Shown here piece by piece: positions 17,017-26,685 of a DNA stretch of 42,647 nucleotides. The notes beneath the pieces are model-generated. The model did not search any database. It worked only from the letters and a program-made list of their open reading frames with translations, and was not told the DNA's origin. The stretch's first letter is position 1; each line of letters starts with the position of its first letter. Where the stretch lies: the NCBI GenBank assembly GCA_040880405.1, contig JBBDIM010000044.1, positions 1 through 42,647 of the forward strand, in the 5' to 3' direction. Origin of the DNA: JBBDIM01 sp040880405. GTDB taxonomy: Bacteria; Planctomycetota; Planctomycetia; Pirellulales; Pirellulaceae. The position numbers were made by a program, and so were the translations under genes.

Positions 17017-17988
17017 ATGACCCGACGCAGCATAGGCCAGTTAGGCGAGAACGAATCGATCCAGGAAATCTACATCGCGTCCAACAAACAGCTTCGCCCC
17101 AACCGGCAAGGCAACTTGTACTTGCAGTTGCAGCTCTCGGACAAAACCGGCAACGTCAACGCGATGATGTGGAACGCCAGCGACGCCGTCTATCGCAAGT
17201 TCGACGATGGCGACTACGTCCGCATTCAGGGCAACTCGCAGTTATATAACGGCGCGATCCAAGTCATCGTTACCCACGTCGAGAAAGTGGATGCCGCAGA
17301 GGTCGACGACAACGACTTCGTGCAGCTCGGCTCCACCCAACTCGACCAACTCCAGGCGGAACTCGCCCAAACGGTGCGGAGCTTCAAGAACATCCACCTG
17401 CGGAACCTGGGCGAGTGCTTTTTGATCGATGAGCCGTTCATGGAAAGGTTTGGCCGCGCCCCCGCAGGAGTCAAGCAGCATCACGCCTATACCGGCGGGC
17501 TGCTCGAGCATGTCGTGAACTTGATGAAGCTGTGCGCGGCAGTCGCCCCGTTCTATCCGGAGATCGACTCCGAGCTGTTGGTCTTTGGTGCCTTCGTACA
17601 CGACCTGGGCAAGCTCGACGAATTGAACTACGACCGGGGCTTCAGTTACTCCGACGAGGGGCAACTCGTCGGGCATCTGGTGATGGGTGTCTCCATCATT
17701 GAGCGAAAGATCGCCGAAGCGGAAAAGCTAAGCGGCGAGTCGTTCCCGCACGACTTGGCGGTTCGAATCAAGCACATGGTGGTCAGCCACCATGGCAAAT
17801 TGGAGTTCGGCAGCCCCAAGGTCCCGATGACCCTGGAGGCTCTGGCCCTCCACTATCTGGACAGCCTCGACGCCCACGTCCACGGCTTTGGCAAACTGCT
17901 GGCCGACGACATGAATCCCGACAGCCACTGGACGATCTTCAACACCCAAATCGGCCGCAAGCTGTACAAGGGCCCGCCGGCGGAGTGA
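17017..17988 (+). CDS. YhaM-like 3'-5' exoribonuclease family (OB fold + HD domain)
   Basis: 323 aa. Residues about 15-95 form an OB-fold nucleic-acid-binding module (LYLQLQLSDKTGNVNAMMWN, then GDYVRIQGN). Residues about 150-290 form an HD phosphohydrolase domain with His165, His195-Asp196, His258-His259 and Asp282/285 as probable metal ligands. This order matches YhaM/Cbf1, a 3'-5' exonuclease acting on RNA or single-stranded DNA. The neighbouring RNase R gene, 98 nt downstream on the same strand, supports a role in RNA turnover. The ATG follows AAAGGGGACCC, a usable Shine-Dalgarno. Confidence 0.88.
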   Translation: MTRRSIGQLGENESIQEIYIASNKQLRPNRQGNLYLQLQLSDKTGNVNAMMWNASDAVYRKFDDGDYVRIQGNSQLYNGAIQVIVTHVEKVDAAEVDDNDFVQLGSTQLDQLQAELAQTVRSFKNIHLRNLGECFLIDEPFMERFGRAPAGVKQHHAYTGGLLEHVVNLMKLCAAVAPFYPEIDSELLVFGAFVHDLGKLDELNYDRGFSYSDEGQLVGHLVMGVSIIERKIAEAEKLSGESFPHDLAVRIKHMVVSHHGKLEFGSPKVPMTLEALALHYLDSLDAHVHGFGKLLADDMNPDSHWTIFNTQIGRKLYKGPPAE

Positions 17989-18086
17989 CCCCAGGTGCCT
18001 TCGAGACCCGTTTTTTCCCAGGAACCCTAGTTCTACGGGGGGTGAGCATTCTAGACGTGGCATCCCCCGCACCGTAAAGTAGTGGG

Positions 18087-20417
18087 ATGGAAATAGAAGA
18101 ATTCGAAAAAAGCGTCTTAGACCACGTCAACCATCCTAATTACCAACCGGTCAAACCGAAGGTAATCGCCAAGAAGCTTGGCGTGTTAGAGGATGATCGC
18201 AAGACCTTCAAACGGGCCCTCAAACGGCTCATTCGCGGCGGTCAAATCCAGTACGGCGATAGCCACCTGGTGACCAAGGCCGATTCAAATGCGGCAAAAC
18301 CCGCGAAGTCCGCGGGAAAATCGTCCGGCAAGTCCTCGCACAAATCGGGCAAAGGGGACAAGCAAGACAACACAATGGTCGGCCGGTACCAGCGGAACGC
18401 CCGCGGCTTCGGCTTTGTCCGCCCGCAAGGGACCCCCGCCTCGGCCGAGCGTACGCAGGACATCTTCGTCCCACCCCGCCGCGGTAAAGACGCCACCACC
18501 GGCGACTTGGTCAAAGTCAAGGTCTACAGTGGCCGTGGCCCCGGTCGCGATATGCGGCTCTGCGGCGACGTGATCGAGATCCTCGAACGGGAAACCCACC
18601 AGTTTGTCGGCACCTACGCCGAGAACCATGGCGCGGCGGTCGTCCAGGTCGATGGCAACGTCTTCGCCCAACCGGTCTCGGTGGGTGATCCCGGGGTCAA
18701 AGGGGCCCGACCAAACGACAAGGTCGTCATCGAGATGGTCCGGTTTCCCTCCCACCTCCATGAAGGGGAAGCGGTCATTGTCGAGGTCCTGGGCCAACGG
18801 GGCGAACCGGGAGTCGATCTACTCTCGGTCATGCGAGAGTATGACCTACCGCAGGAGTTCCCCGACAAGGCCCTGCAAGTTGCCCGAGACCAGGCCGATA
18901 AATTTACCGAGGAAGTCGGCCCGGATCGCCGCGACCTGACCCACACCACCATCCTCACCATCGATCCGGAAGACGCCCGAGACTTCGACGACGCGATCAG
19001 TCTCGAACGCCTCGATAATGGCCACTGGCTGTTGGGTGTCCACATCGCGGACGTCTCCTACTTTGTCCCCGAGGGTAGCGCCCTGGATGTTGAGGCCCGC
19101 AGCCGCGCAACCAGCATCTACCTGCCAGACAAAGTAATCCCGATGCTGCCGGAGACCATCTCGAACAATCTGGCCAGTCTCCAGCCGAACAAGGTTCGCT
19201 ATAGCCGCACCGCGTTCATCGAGTTCACCGAGGATGGTTCTCGGGTTGCCACCGAGGTCTGCAAAGCGGCCATCCGCAGCAAGCGACGTTTCACCTACGA
19301 AGAGGTCGACGACTTCCTTGAGGATCCAACCCCGTGGAAATCAAAGCTTGAACCGGATGTCCATCGTCTGCTGGGGGAGATGCACACCTTCGCGATGATT
19401 CTTCGCAAGCGGCGTATCAAGCGTGGTTCCATTGAACTAACCATGCCGGAAATCAAGCTCGACCTAAACGCTGATGGAGAAGTAATTGGGGCTCATAAGG
19501 TGGTCAACACCGAGAGCCATCAAATTGTCGAAGAGTACATGCTGGCCGCCAACGAAGCGGTGGCCGAGGCCTTGGCGGACCAGGAACTAATCTTCCTTCG
19601 CCGCGTGCATGGTTCGCCCGATCCCCGCAAGCTGGAGGCTTTAACCTCGTTCGTGCAGGAGGTCGGCATCGAGTGCGAGGACATGAAAAGTCGCTTCGAG
19701 ATCATCCGCGTGCTGTCAGAAGTGAAGGGTCAACCAGAACAGGCCGCCGTCAATTTCGCGACCCTCCGCAGCATGCAAAAGGCGGTTTATAGCCCGGAGG
19801 AAATCGGCCACTACGCCTTGGCGAGTGAATGCTACTGTCACTTCACCTCACCGATCCGCCGCTATCCAGACCTGACCATCCACCGGATGTTCGACCAGTT
19901 GGAAAACAAGGTTCGGCCGGCCCAAGATCTGGGTGACATGCAGCTCGAAGGGGATCACTGCAGCGAGCGTGAGCAACGGGCCGCGAAGGCGGAACGGGAC
20001 CTCACCAAGCTGAAGTTGCTCAACTACATGAGCACACGAATCGGTGAGGAGTCGGACGCGGTGATCACCGGGGTCGAGGCCTTTGGGTTGTTCGTCCAAG
20101 GTTTGGAAATCCCGGCCGAGGGGCTAATCCACATCGACAGCCTGCAGGACGACTACTACCGCTTCGATGGTACCGCGCGTGCCTTGGTGGGCGGCCGGGA
20201 AGACAACGCCTTTCGTTTAGGGGATGTCCTCCGCGTAGCGATCGCAAGGGTCGATCTGGATCGCCGCGAGCTCGACTACCGCGTGGTCGGCAGAACCAAG
20301 TCTCGGCCACCTCGTCCTCCCCGCGATTCCAACCAAGGCAATCGTGGACGACGGCCTTCCGCCGCCAAATCGCGCGATACCAAAGGGAAAAAGGATGGCG
20401 GCCGGCGGCGTGGTTAA
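18087..20417 (+). CDS. rnr: Ribonuclease R
   Basis: 776 aa processive 3'-5' exoribonuclease (RNB family), cytoplasmic. Order: N-terminal winged-helix-like region (1-65); Lys/Ser-rich linker (about 70-95); cold-shock domains (GRYQRNARGFGFVRPQ onward); RNB catalytic domain with the metal-binding Asp cluster D293, D296, D299, D301, D302 in DPEDARDFDDAISL and with HFTSPIRRYPDL; S1 domain (about 650-725, DAVITGVEAFGLFV); and a basic Arg/Lys/Gly tail. Length and order are normal for RNase R. An inverted GGGGTC repeat 26 nt downstream probably terminates transcription. Confidence 0.96.
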   Translation: MEIEEFEKSVLDHVNHPNYQPVKPKVIAKKLGVLEDDRKTFKRALKRLIRGGQIQYGDSHLVTKADSNAAKPAKSAGKSSGKSSHKSGKGDKQDNTMVGRYQRNARGFGFVRPQGTPASAERTQDIFVPPRRGKDATTGDLVKVKVYSGRGPGRDMRLCGDVIEILERETHQFVGTYAENHGAAVVQVDGNVFAQPVSVGDPGVKGARPNDKVVIEMVRFPSHLHEGEAVIVEVLGQRGEPGVDLLSVMREYDLPQEFPDKALQVARDQADKFTEEVGPDRRDLTHTTILTIDPEDARDFDDAISLERLDNGHWLLGVHIADVSYFVPEGSALDVEARSRATSIYLPDKVIPMLPETISNNLASLQPNKVRYSRTAFIEFTEDGSRVATEVCKAAIRSKRRFTYEEVDDFLEDPTPWKSKLEPDVHRLLGEMHTFAMILRKRRIKRGSIELTMPEIKLDLNADGEVIGAHKVVNTESHQIVEEYMLAANEAVAEALADQELIFLRRVHGSPDPRKLEALTSFVQEVGIECEDMKSRFEIIRVLSEVKGQPEQAAVNFATLRSMQKAVYSPEEIGHYALASECYCHFTSPIRRYPDLTIHRMFDQLENKVRPAQDLGDMQLEGDHCSEREQRAAKAERDLTKLKLLNYMSTRIGEESDAVITGVEAFGLFVQGLEIPAEGLIHIDSLQDDYYRFDGTARALVGGREDNAFRLGDVLRVAIARVDLDRRELDYRVVGRTKSRPPRPPRDSNQGNRGRRPSAAKSRDTKGKKDGGRRRG

Positions 20418-20443
20418 CACGCCGAACCCTTAACCTTCCGCGA

Positions 20444-20528
20444 GTGAAAAAGGGGTCAGGACTCTATTTCATCAGACGTGTTCCAATGGATAACGTATTG
20501 CGAAAAAGAGTCCTGACCCCTTTTTCAC
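20444..20528. repeat. Inverted-pair palindrome AAAAAGGGGTCAGGACTC, copy 1
   Basis: A 22-nt arm beginning GTGAAAAAGGGGTCAGGACT (20444-20465) is repeated inverted at 20507-20528, with about 40 nt between. The second copy of the family is at 41355-41443. The spacers differ while the arms are conserved. The arm sequence resembles REP-like elements widely seen near genes in diverse bacteria. With T-rich ends it can also act as a bidirectional terminator. Confidence 0.92.
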
Positions 20529-20648
20529 GGCCACCCGAGCGGTTTTCACCCGGAAACTTCTTGACGCGGGGCGTTTCATAGAGAACGATAGAACCCACTC
20601 CCCTGCCCCGCCCCGGTTTCTCCGATTTAGCGAAAGGTAACGCCTTCC

Positions 20649-22730
20649 ATGTTCGCGATTTCCCATAAATTGGCGACGATACCACGTGTTATCGCTTATG
20701 CCGTTCTCCCTTTCATCGTCGTTGGTTTCGTCAGCGTCGCAGCGGCCGACCAACCGGAGAAACCGAACGGCGACCAGATGATCGCCGACTATTTCCGGAT
20801 CGAAACCGCTAAGCTCACGAATCAGCCGCTGGCGCGATACACGGAGCAAGCGACCTGGGAACATGATCGGCCGGAGCTCGTGCGGCAACTGCACGAGATG
20901 CTGGGGCTCGATCCGCTGCCCGAAAAGACTGACCTAAAGATGACCATCACCGGCAAGGTGGAAGGGCCCGGGTTTACGGTCGAGAAGTTGCACTTTCAGT
21001 CCCGGCCCGGCTTATACGTTACTGGCAATCTTTATAAGCCGGAAAAAATCGAGGGCAAGCTGCCGGCGATTCTGTATGTCTGCGGCCACGCTCGCGTGGT
21101 CAAGGATGGCGTGTCGTACGGTGGCAAAACCAATTACCAACACCATGGGGCGTGGTTCGCGCGGCATGGGTTCATCTGCCTGACGATCGACACCCTGCAA
21201 CTGGGCGAGATCGAAGGGATTCACCATGGCACCTATCGTTACGATCGCTGGTGGTGGAACAACCGAGGTTATTCCCCGGCCGGAGTCGAGGCTTGGAATA
21301 GTATCCGAGCCCTCGACCTACTGACTAGCCTACCGGAGGTCGATGCCGAAAACCTAGGTGTCACCGGCCGCAGCGGCGGCGGAGCGTACAGTTGGTGGCT
21401 CGCAGCCTTGGACGAGCGCGTTAAAGCGGCGGTGCCGGTCGCCGGTGTTACCGACTTGCACAACCATGTGGTCGATGGCGTGGTCGAAGGGCATTGCGAT
21501 TGCATGTTCTGGGTCAACACCTACCGCTGGGATTACACCATGCTACCCGCCTTGGTCGCGCCACGGGCCTTGATGATCAGCAACACCGACACAGATCCCA
21601 TCTTTCCGCTGGATGGCGTAAACCGCGTGTTTTTCGCAGCGCGAGATATGTACCGCCTGCATGACGCTCAGAAAAAGTTGGCCCTGAACATCGGCCCCGG
21701 CGGTCACCTAGATATCCAGGAACTACAAATCGCCGCCTTCCATTGGCTGCGGAATCAACTGCAAGGGGAAAGCGGCCCGATCGATGTCGTGGCGGAGAAG
21801 TTTTTCGAGCCGGAACAACTCAAAGTCTTCGACAAAATCCCCGGGGACGAAATCAACACCGAGATCGACGAGCACTTCGTGCCCAAGGCGGAACCTCTCG
21901 ACGCGGAGTACGCCGCCCAAAACTGGGAGACAGTCAAGCAGGTTTGGATCAGCAAGCTCGACTCCCACGTGTTTGGGGGCTGGCCCAAAGATCGCAGCCT
22001 GCCCCGGGTGACGCCCGAAGGGGAAGCGGAGACCCACGGTTCGGTCAAGGTGGCCAAGTACGTTTACCGGCCGCAGGAAGGGATTGAATTACCCCTGGTC
22101 TCGATCCGCAGCAGCGTGGATGGGGCCCCGATCAAACAGCAACTGATGGTCCTCGATCACGAGGGGTGGCAGGCGTTAGAAGTGGACCTCGCCAAGCTAA
22201 GTGAGAACCCAGACCAGTCGACCTGGAGCAAGAATTCTGTTCACAAACTCTACATCGCCCCCCGAGGCCACGGCCCGACACGGTGGTCCAGCGATGAGCG
22301 AAAGCGGATTCAAATCCGCCGTCGCTTCATGCTGCTGGGGCAAACCTGGGATGCCATGCAGGTGTGGGACATCCGCCAAGGCGTGATGGCCTGGAGAACC
22401 TTGCCCGACACCGAGGCCTTGCCGCTTTCGGTTTCGGCCAAGGGGAACATGGCACCGCTGGCCTTGTACGCCTCGCTGTACCTGGATGGCCTCTCGCACC
22501 TCGATCTCGACTTCGGCGACCACGACCTGACCCACCGAAGTGGCCCGATCTTCTTAAACGTCAGCCGTTATCTGGAGCTGACCGACGCCGTGGTGATGGC
22601 CGCCGAGCGGGCCCCGCTCACCATCCACAGCACCCATGACGACGTGGAAAAACGCCTGGCCGCCCCACGGCAACTCGCGAATCTGATGGGTTGGCCGGAA
22701 GATCGGATTGAGGTGAAAACGGGAGAATGA
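20649..22730 (+). CDS. Secreted alpha/beta hydrolase (acetyl-xylan-esterase-like)
   Basis: 693 aa. A signal peptide covers about residues 1-33 (cleavage near VAAA-DQ). The alpha/beta hydrolase domain spans about 90-370, with the nucleophile elbow GVTGRSGGG (Ser242), a probable acid in SNTDTDPIFP (Asp314 or Asp316) and the catalytic His353 in GPGGHLD. The tract WWWNNRGYSPAGVEAWNSIRALDLL and the Cys/His motif GHCDCMFW are typical of large planctomycete esterase/peptidase-like hydrolases. About 320 C-terminal residues form an additional beta-rich/alpha-beta region of unknown role. Carbohydrate ester hydrolysis is plausible; the substrate is not determined. Confidence 0.8.
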   Translation: MFAISHKLATIPRVIAYAVLPFIVVGFVSVAAADQPEKPNGDQMIADYFRIETAKLTNQPLARYTEQATWEHDRPELVRQLHEMLGLDPLPEKTDLKMTITGKVEGPGFTVEKLHFQSRPGLYVTGNLYKPEKIEGKLPAILYVCGHARVVKDGVSYGGKTNYQHHGAWFARHGFICLTIDTLQLGEIEGIHHGTYRYDRWWWNNRGYSPAGVEAWNSIRALDLLTSLPEVDAENLGVTGRSGGGAYSWWLAALDERVKAAVPVAGVTDLHNHVVDGVVEGHCDCMFWVNTYRWDYTMLPALVAPRALMISNTDTDPIFPLDGVNRVFFAARDMYRLHDAQKKLALNIGPGGHLDIQELQIAAFHWLRNQLQGESGPIDVVAEKFFEPEQLKVFDKIPGDEINTEIDEHFVPKAEPLDAEYAAQNWETVKQVWISKLDSHVFGGWPKDRSLPRVTPEGEAETHGSVKVAKYVYRPQEGIELPLVSIRSSVDGAPIKQQLMVLDHEGWQALEVDLAKLSENPDQSTWSKNSVHKLYIAPRGHGPTRWSSDERKRIQIRRRFMLLGQTWDAMQVWDIRQGVMAWRTLPDTEALPLSVSAKGNMAPLALYASLYLDGLSHLDLDFGDHDLTHRSGPIFLNVSRYLELTDAVVMAAERAPLTIHSTHDDVEKRLAAPRQLANLMGWPEDRIEVKTGE

Positions 22731-22748
22731 CCCGCAAGTCGCGCCATC

Positions 22749-22787
22749 AAAAAGCCCGCCAGACCGAATGATCGGCCCGCGGGCTTT
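22749..22787 (+). terminator. Terminator downstream of the hydrolase gene
   Basis: AAAGCCCGC pairs with GCGGGCTTT, with an inner CCGA/TCGG hairpin in the loop. The A-rich 5' side and T-containing 3' side allow bidirectional function, also serving the small minus-strand gene. Confidence 0.75.
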
Positions 22788-22815
22788 GCTTCACAAGAGG
22801 GTCGCGCAAATCGGA

Positions 22816-22929
22816 TCAGCAACCCCGTGAAATAATGAAAATGATGATCAAAAGCGACACCGGAACTCCCAGTAAATAGGCGATGCCATACTTGATGATC
22901 CCGCGACGACTATTGGGGAACGTTTTCAT
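22816..22929 (-). CDS. Small 37-aa membrane peptide
   Basis: Reads MKTFPNSRRGIIKYGIAYLL and continues to ISRGC. A basic N-terminus is followed by one hydrophobic helix (about 12-33). The ATG is preceded by GGAG at a 9-nt spacing, the best Shine-Dalgarno in this region. The frame is open upstream but the RBS selects this Met. No family is recognised. Strong amphipathy, basic-inside topology and good RBS argue for a real small protein. Toxin-like or membrane-regulatory roles are both possible; no antitoxin-like RNA was identified. Confidence 0.6.
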   Translation of the reverse strand: MKTFPNSRRGIIKYGIAYLLGVPVSLLIIIFIISRGC

Positions 22930-23557
22930 TTTGGTGTACTCCAACTTTGATTCAACGCTTTGATGCCCCCATGCAGGGAATCTCAGCGTGCGTTGTTCCA
23001 GGTAAATACCCCCCTGGATATGAGCCACCACCGCGGGACCGAAACTCCAACGTATTTCGGTCTCAAAGCGTGCAACTCACGGTAAGACACCGCCCACAAC
23101 GGAGCGATGCCCAAAGTTGAGGTTGCAAAATTGTAGCGCGGAGGGCCATTCCGGCAAGCGATTTTGATGCAGGGGAAGATCGTGTCGGGCACAAATGAGC
23201 CATACGCTCAGCGCCAAATCTCGCCCCAAAAAAACGTTGCTTCTCAGGGGATGAGTCCGATTATCTCGAAGCGTCAAGGCACGCGGCCCCGTGGGCCCGG
23301 CGATAATCGGACTTATCCCCCTCGCCGCGCCGAAGTGAGTGCGCGGCAGGAAAATAGATACGCCCTTGGCCTGTCGCGCGGGAGGGGGATAAGTCCCGTG
23401 TTGGGTACTTCGCGCGCGAGTTTTCATTTGCTGATAATGCAGAGCGAGGGGACTCATCCCCTGAGAAGTCACCCCACAAAAAACCCTTGCCCGGCGTTCC
23501 AATGGAGGCCGGGCAACGGTTAGGCAACGTCAAGCGATTGCGGAATTCGCCTGCCAC
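22930..23557. other. Intergenic region dominated by a palindromic element
   Basis: About 630 bases with no supported gene apart from the small peptide before it. Bases 23240-23468 are a nested palindromic element. Overlapping apparent ORFs on both strands across that element are consequences of its inverted symmetry. At 23035-23160 I see no feature I can name. Confidence 0.7.
23240..23468. repeat. Four-arm palindromic element, empty copy (229 bp)
   Basis: The outer inverted repeat is CTTCTCAGGGGATGAGTCC (23240-23258) with its complement at 23450-23468. Inside, ACTTATCCCC is followed later by GGGGATAAGT, forming an inner inverted pair. The left half can also fold alone: GAGTCCGATTATC pairs with GATAATCGGACT. 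The same arm order occurs at 33461-35627 around a two-gene cassette. No ORF here encodes a recognisable mobility protein. Confidence 0.88.
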
Positions 23558-25669
23558 CTACGGCAGTTCGTTCCACAAAAACGCGTAGGTGAGCGCGGTC
23601 ATGAAGGCGCGTTGTTTGTTGTCGGCGGCGCCGGAGTGGCCCCCTTCGATGTTCTCGTAGTAGAGGACATCGTGTCCCATTTCCTTCATCCGGGCCACCA
23701 TCTTCCGGGCATGGCCGGGGTGGACCCGGTCGTCACGCGTACTGGTAGTGAACAGAGTGCGAGGGTACTCGACATCTTTCTTCACCAAGTGGTAGGGAGA
23801 GAACGTTTTGATGAACTCCCACTGCTCCGGGTCGGCCGGGTTGCCATACTCGCCTACCCAACTCGCGCCGGCCAGCAGCATGTGGTAGCGCTGCATATCC
23901 AGCAGCGGAACCTGGCAGACAATCGCCCCGAACAGATCGGGCCTTAGGACCAACATGTTGCCGACCAACAGTCCGCCGTTGCTGCCACCCATCACGGCCA
24001 AGTGCTCCGGTGAGGTGACCTTGCGCTTGACGAGGTCTTCACCCACGGCGATAAAATCCTCGTACGCCTTGTGCCGCTTCTCCTTGAGGGCGGCCTGATG
24101 CCAACGGGGGCCGAACTCTCCGCCACCCCGAATGTTGGCGACCACATAGACGCCCCCCTTCTCTAGCCAGGCAGCTCCGGTGGTTGCCTGGTACTGCGGC
24201 ACCAGCGGAATCTCGAACCCGCCGTAGCCGTACAGGATGGTGGGGTTGCTACCATCTTTTGGCGCATCTTTCCGAGCGATCTGGAAGTACGGGATCTTGG
24301 TCCCATCTTTGGAAGTCGCCTCATGCTGCGTAACTTCCAATCCTTCGGCGTCGAAGTACGAGGGAAGTTGCTTCAGTTCGGTGATTTTGTCTTCCCCGAT
24401 CGTCCCCATGGAAAGCGTGGTCGGTGTCAGGTAATCGGTCACCGTTAGGAAGAAATCGTCCGACTCCTCGTCATCCACGGCGCTGGCTGAGATGGTGCCG
24501 AACTCCGGCACGCCCGGCAGCAGTTCCCGTTTCCAACCGTCATCAGTCGGGGTCAGTTGGTAAACCTTGTTGCGGACGTTGTCCAGTTCATTGAGGATCA
24601 AATGGTTTTTGGTGGGACTGTAGCCCGCCAGCGACTTGCGGTCGGTCGGCTCGAACAGGACGGTAAAATCCCGCTTCCCAGCGATGAAGTCCTCGAAGTT
24701 CCCGGCGAGCAAAGTACCGGACTCGTAGGTCTTGCCGTTCACTTCCCAGCTACTGCGGAGCTCGATAAAAATCTGATCGCGGTGGACGTTGACGCTGGCG
24801 TCGTCCGGCTTTTCGATCTCGATCAGCTCGCCATCCTTAAGCCAGTACAGCTTGCTGGTCCAGAAGGTGATCGCCCGGCTGACGAACTCTCGCTCGTAGC
24901 CGGGGGTGCTGTCGCGGAGGCCGGTGATGCTGACATCGGTCGGCTCTCCCTCGAAGATCGTCTCCGCTTCTTCTAGCGGGGTGCCCCGTTTCCAGACCTT
25001 CACGATCCGCGGGTAGCCACTCTCGGTGAGGCTTCCCTCGCCGAAATTGGTACCGACGATTAAGGTATCCTTATCTCGCCACGAGACACGGCTTTTCGCC
25101 TCTGGCAGCTCGAAGCCACCCTCGACAAATTCCCGTTTCTCGACGTCGAACTCCCGCTTCACGTCGGCATCGGCGCCACCGCGAGAAAGGGAAACGATCG
25201 CGTGCCGGTAATCGGGCCTTAGCATGCTGACCCCGTGCCAGACCCAGTTCTCCCCTTCTTTCTCGCCCAGGGCGTCGACATCGATGATGACGTCCCAGTT
25301 AGGTTTGTCCTTGCGATATTCGTCCAGCGTCGTCCGTCGCCAGAGACCGCGAGGATGCTTGGCGTCACGCCAGAAATTGTAGTAATACTCACCCCGCTTC
25401 ACCACGAACGGAATCCGCTCGTCCGAATCCAAAATCTCCAGCAGGCGCTTTTCTCGCTCTTTAAACTCGTCCGACTCGGTCAACTCCGAGACCGACTGTT
25501 CGTTTTGCTGTTTAACCCAATCCAAGGCCTTCTCGCCCCCGACATCCTCCAGCCAGAGGTGCGGGTCGTCCGCGGCCATCGGGGTCGACGGTTGTTGCTG
25601 CTGCGCCATTGCCACTCCTAAGCATATTCCCAAGATCAACCAGGCACCGATTCCGGTTCGTCCTCGCAT
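23558..25669 (-). CDS. Prolyl oligopeptidase (S9A family), exported
   Basis: 703 aa from the ATG at 25669, which has AAGGAG 7 nt upstream; the frame starts 13 codons earlier without an RBS. A signal peptide (GIGAWLILGICLGVAMAQ) precedes the S9 N-terminal region (DDPHLWLEDVGGEKALDWV), a seven-bladed beta-propeller, and the C-terminal alpha/beta hydrolase. The catalytic triad is Ser563 in GGSNGG, Asp646/647 in TRDDRVHP and His678 in EGGHSGA. YGYGGFEIP and NIRGGGEFGPRWH are also classic POP motifs. Predicted to cleave short Pro-containing peptides in the periplasm. Confidence 0.95.
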   Translation of the reverse strand: MRGRTGIGAWLILGICLGVAMAQQQQPSTPMAADDPHLWLEDVGGEKALDWVKQQNEQSVSELTESDEFKEREKRLLEILDSDERIPFVVKRGEYYYNFWRDAKHPRGLWRRTTLDEYRKDKPNWDVIIDVDALGEKEGENWVWHGVSMLRPDYRHAIVSLSRGGADADVKREFDVEKREFVEGGFELPEAKSRVSWRDKDTLIVGTNFGEGSLTESGYPRIVKVWKRGTPLEEAETIFEGEPTDVSITGLRDSTPGYEREFVSRAITFWTSKLYWLKDGELIEIEKPDDASVNVHRDQIFIELRSSWEVNGKTYESGTLLAGNFEDFIAGKRDFTVLFEPTDRKSLAGYSPTKNHLILNELDNVRNKVYQLTPTDDGWKRELLPGVPEFGTISASAVDDEESDDFFLTVTDYLTPTTLSMGTIGEDKITELKQLPSYFDAEGLEVTQHEATSKDGTKIPYFQIARKDAPKDGSNPTILYGYGGFEIPLVPQYQATTGAAWLEKGGVYVVANIRGGGEFGPRWHQAALKEKRHKAYEDFIAVGEDLVKRKVTSPEHLAVMGGSNGGLLVGNMLVLRPDLFGAIVCQVPLLDMQRYHMLLAGASWVGEYGNPADPEQWEFIKTFSPYHLVKKDVEYPRTLFTTSTRDDRVHPGHARKMVARMKEMGHDVLYYENIEGGHSGAADNKQRAFMTALTYAFLWNELP

Positions 25670-25831
25670 ATCTCGCTCCTTGTTACGCTTTTTGATTTCG
25701 CTCGACAACCGATCGGAGCTTCATCCCATATGAAACGACCGGCGGTGTCTGCATGGTAGGTTATTCCGCCTGGGGGGAACAAGCATGGGGCCGTGTTTGG
25801 CCGCTTGGCTTATCCCGCTCACGCGGCGCAT

Positions 25832-25870
25832 AAAAACACGGGGCGGACATTGCGGTCCGGCCCCGTGTCT
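25832..25870 (-). terminator. Rho-independent terminator of the His-rich lipoprotein gene
   Basis: ACACGGGGC (36-44 of 258xx) pairs with GCCCCGTGT (25860-25868). On the minus strand the stem is followed by a T run (TTTTTA). It lies about 26 nt beyond the stop codon. Confidence 0.85.
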
Positions 25871-25895
25871 TGTACGTCATCCGTCGATGATTGGT

Positions 25896-26411
25896 TTAAT
25901 GGTGGTGACCGTGCTCCAATTCACCTTCGTAGGTTTGGCCTTCGATCTCGACCTTGACCATCCCTTCGGCGTCGTCGGAGGAAATCAGGGCGAACAGGTC
26001 GGCGTCGGTCGACTCGAACTTGGCGGTCGTCTCGGCCCCATCCTCTCTCACGGCCGCGACCTGGTAATCACGGCTCTCCCCTTCGGCGGTGAAGGTGACG
26101 GTGATGAACTCCGCGGCGATCGGCACGTTGTTCTCGTGATCCTTGTCCAGGACGTACATGATCACGGTCTTGGTGTCGTCATCGTGGTCCCACTCGACGT
26201 GGTATTGATGATCATCGCCCAGACTAAGCAGGTGGCCACCATTGGGTCCATGTTCATGCGAATGGTCGCCGTGATCATGGTCATGGTCGTGCCCATGTTC
26301 CCCATTTGCGGCACCATTTTCAGCAGCCTTGTCGCCACTAGTGCAGCCCACGGTCAGACCCACCGGCATCACGATCGCAGCTAATAACATCAATTGTTTG
26401 CTAATGTTCAT
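25896..26411 (-). CDS. His-rich lipoprotein, likely metal-binding
   Basis: 171 aa from the ATG at 26411 (AGGG upstream). The lipoprotein signal ends in LTVGC with the lipid-attached Cys23. A dense His/Asp/Gly cluster follows (HGHDHDHDHGDHSHEHGPNGGH) and the protein ends in HGHHH. The middle region (GGHLLSLGDDHQYHVEW) resembles the small domain found next to metal-efflux periplasmic adaptors. Binding of Zn, Ni, Co or Cu in the periplasm is likely, but the metal is not determined. No efflux pump gene is adjacent. Confidence 0.8.
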   Translation of the reverse strand: MNISKQLMLLAAIVMPVGLTVGCTSGDKAAENGAANGEHGHDHDHDHGDHSHEHGPNGGHLLSLGDDHQYHVEWDHDDDTKTVIMYVLDKDHENNVPIAAEFITVTFTAEGESRDYQVAAVREDGAETTAKFESTDADLFALISSDDAEGMVKVEIEGQTYEGELEHGHHH

Positions 26412-26685
26412 TGGATAATCCCTGCTCACCGTTTTTGATTTACTATAAGGGGCGTTGAAATGCGTCCAGTACCGCGACTGGCGCTCCGAGAGCTACTGGC
26501 CAGGGAATCGAATGATTCGTTCGCCAGACAACACAGCTCGCGAACCCACAAGACGAGCTCGCCTACCCCAAATTATTCTCGTTCGGCCGCCTTGCGCCAA
26601 CCAACGACCGACTCGCATCATCGACTAAACCCGAATTATTTGCAAATAGGTTGCAGTTACCTTCGCGAAAAGCCGTGATCGACCG

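Noticed and set aside
23077..23557. Overlapping ORFs on both strands near 23.1-23.5 kb
   Set aside because: They run through a palindromic element, have no RBS or domain resemblance, and mirror each other because of the inverted symmetry.
25896..26411. Histidine-rich tract as a metal-efflux operon
   Set aside because: No transporter, adaptor or metal regulator is adjacent, so only a metal-binding lipoprotein is claimed.
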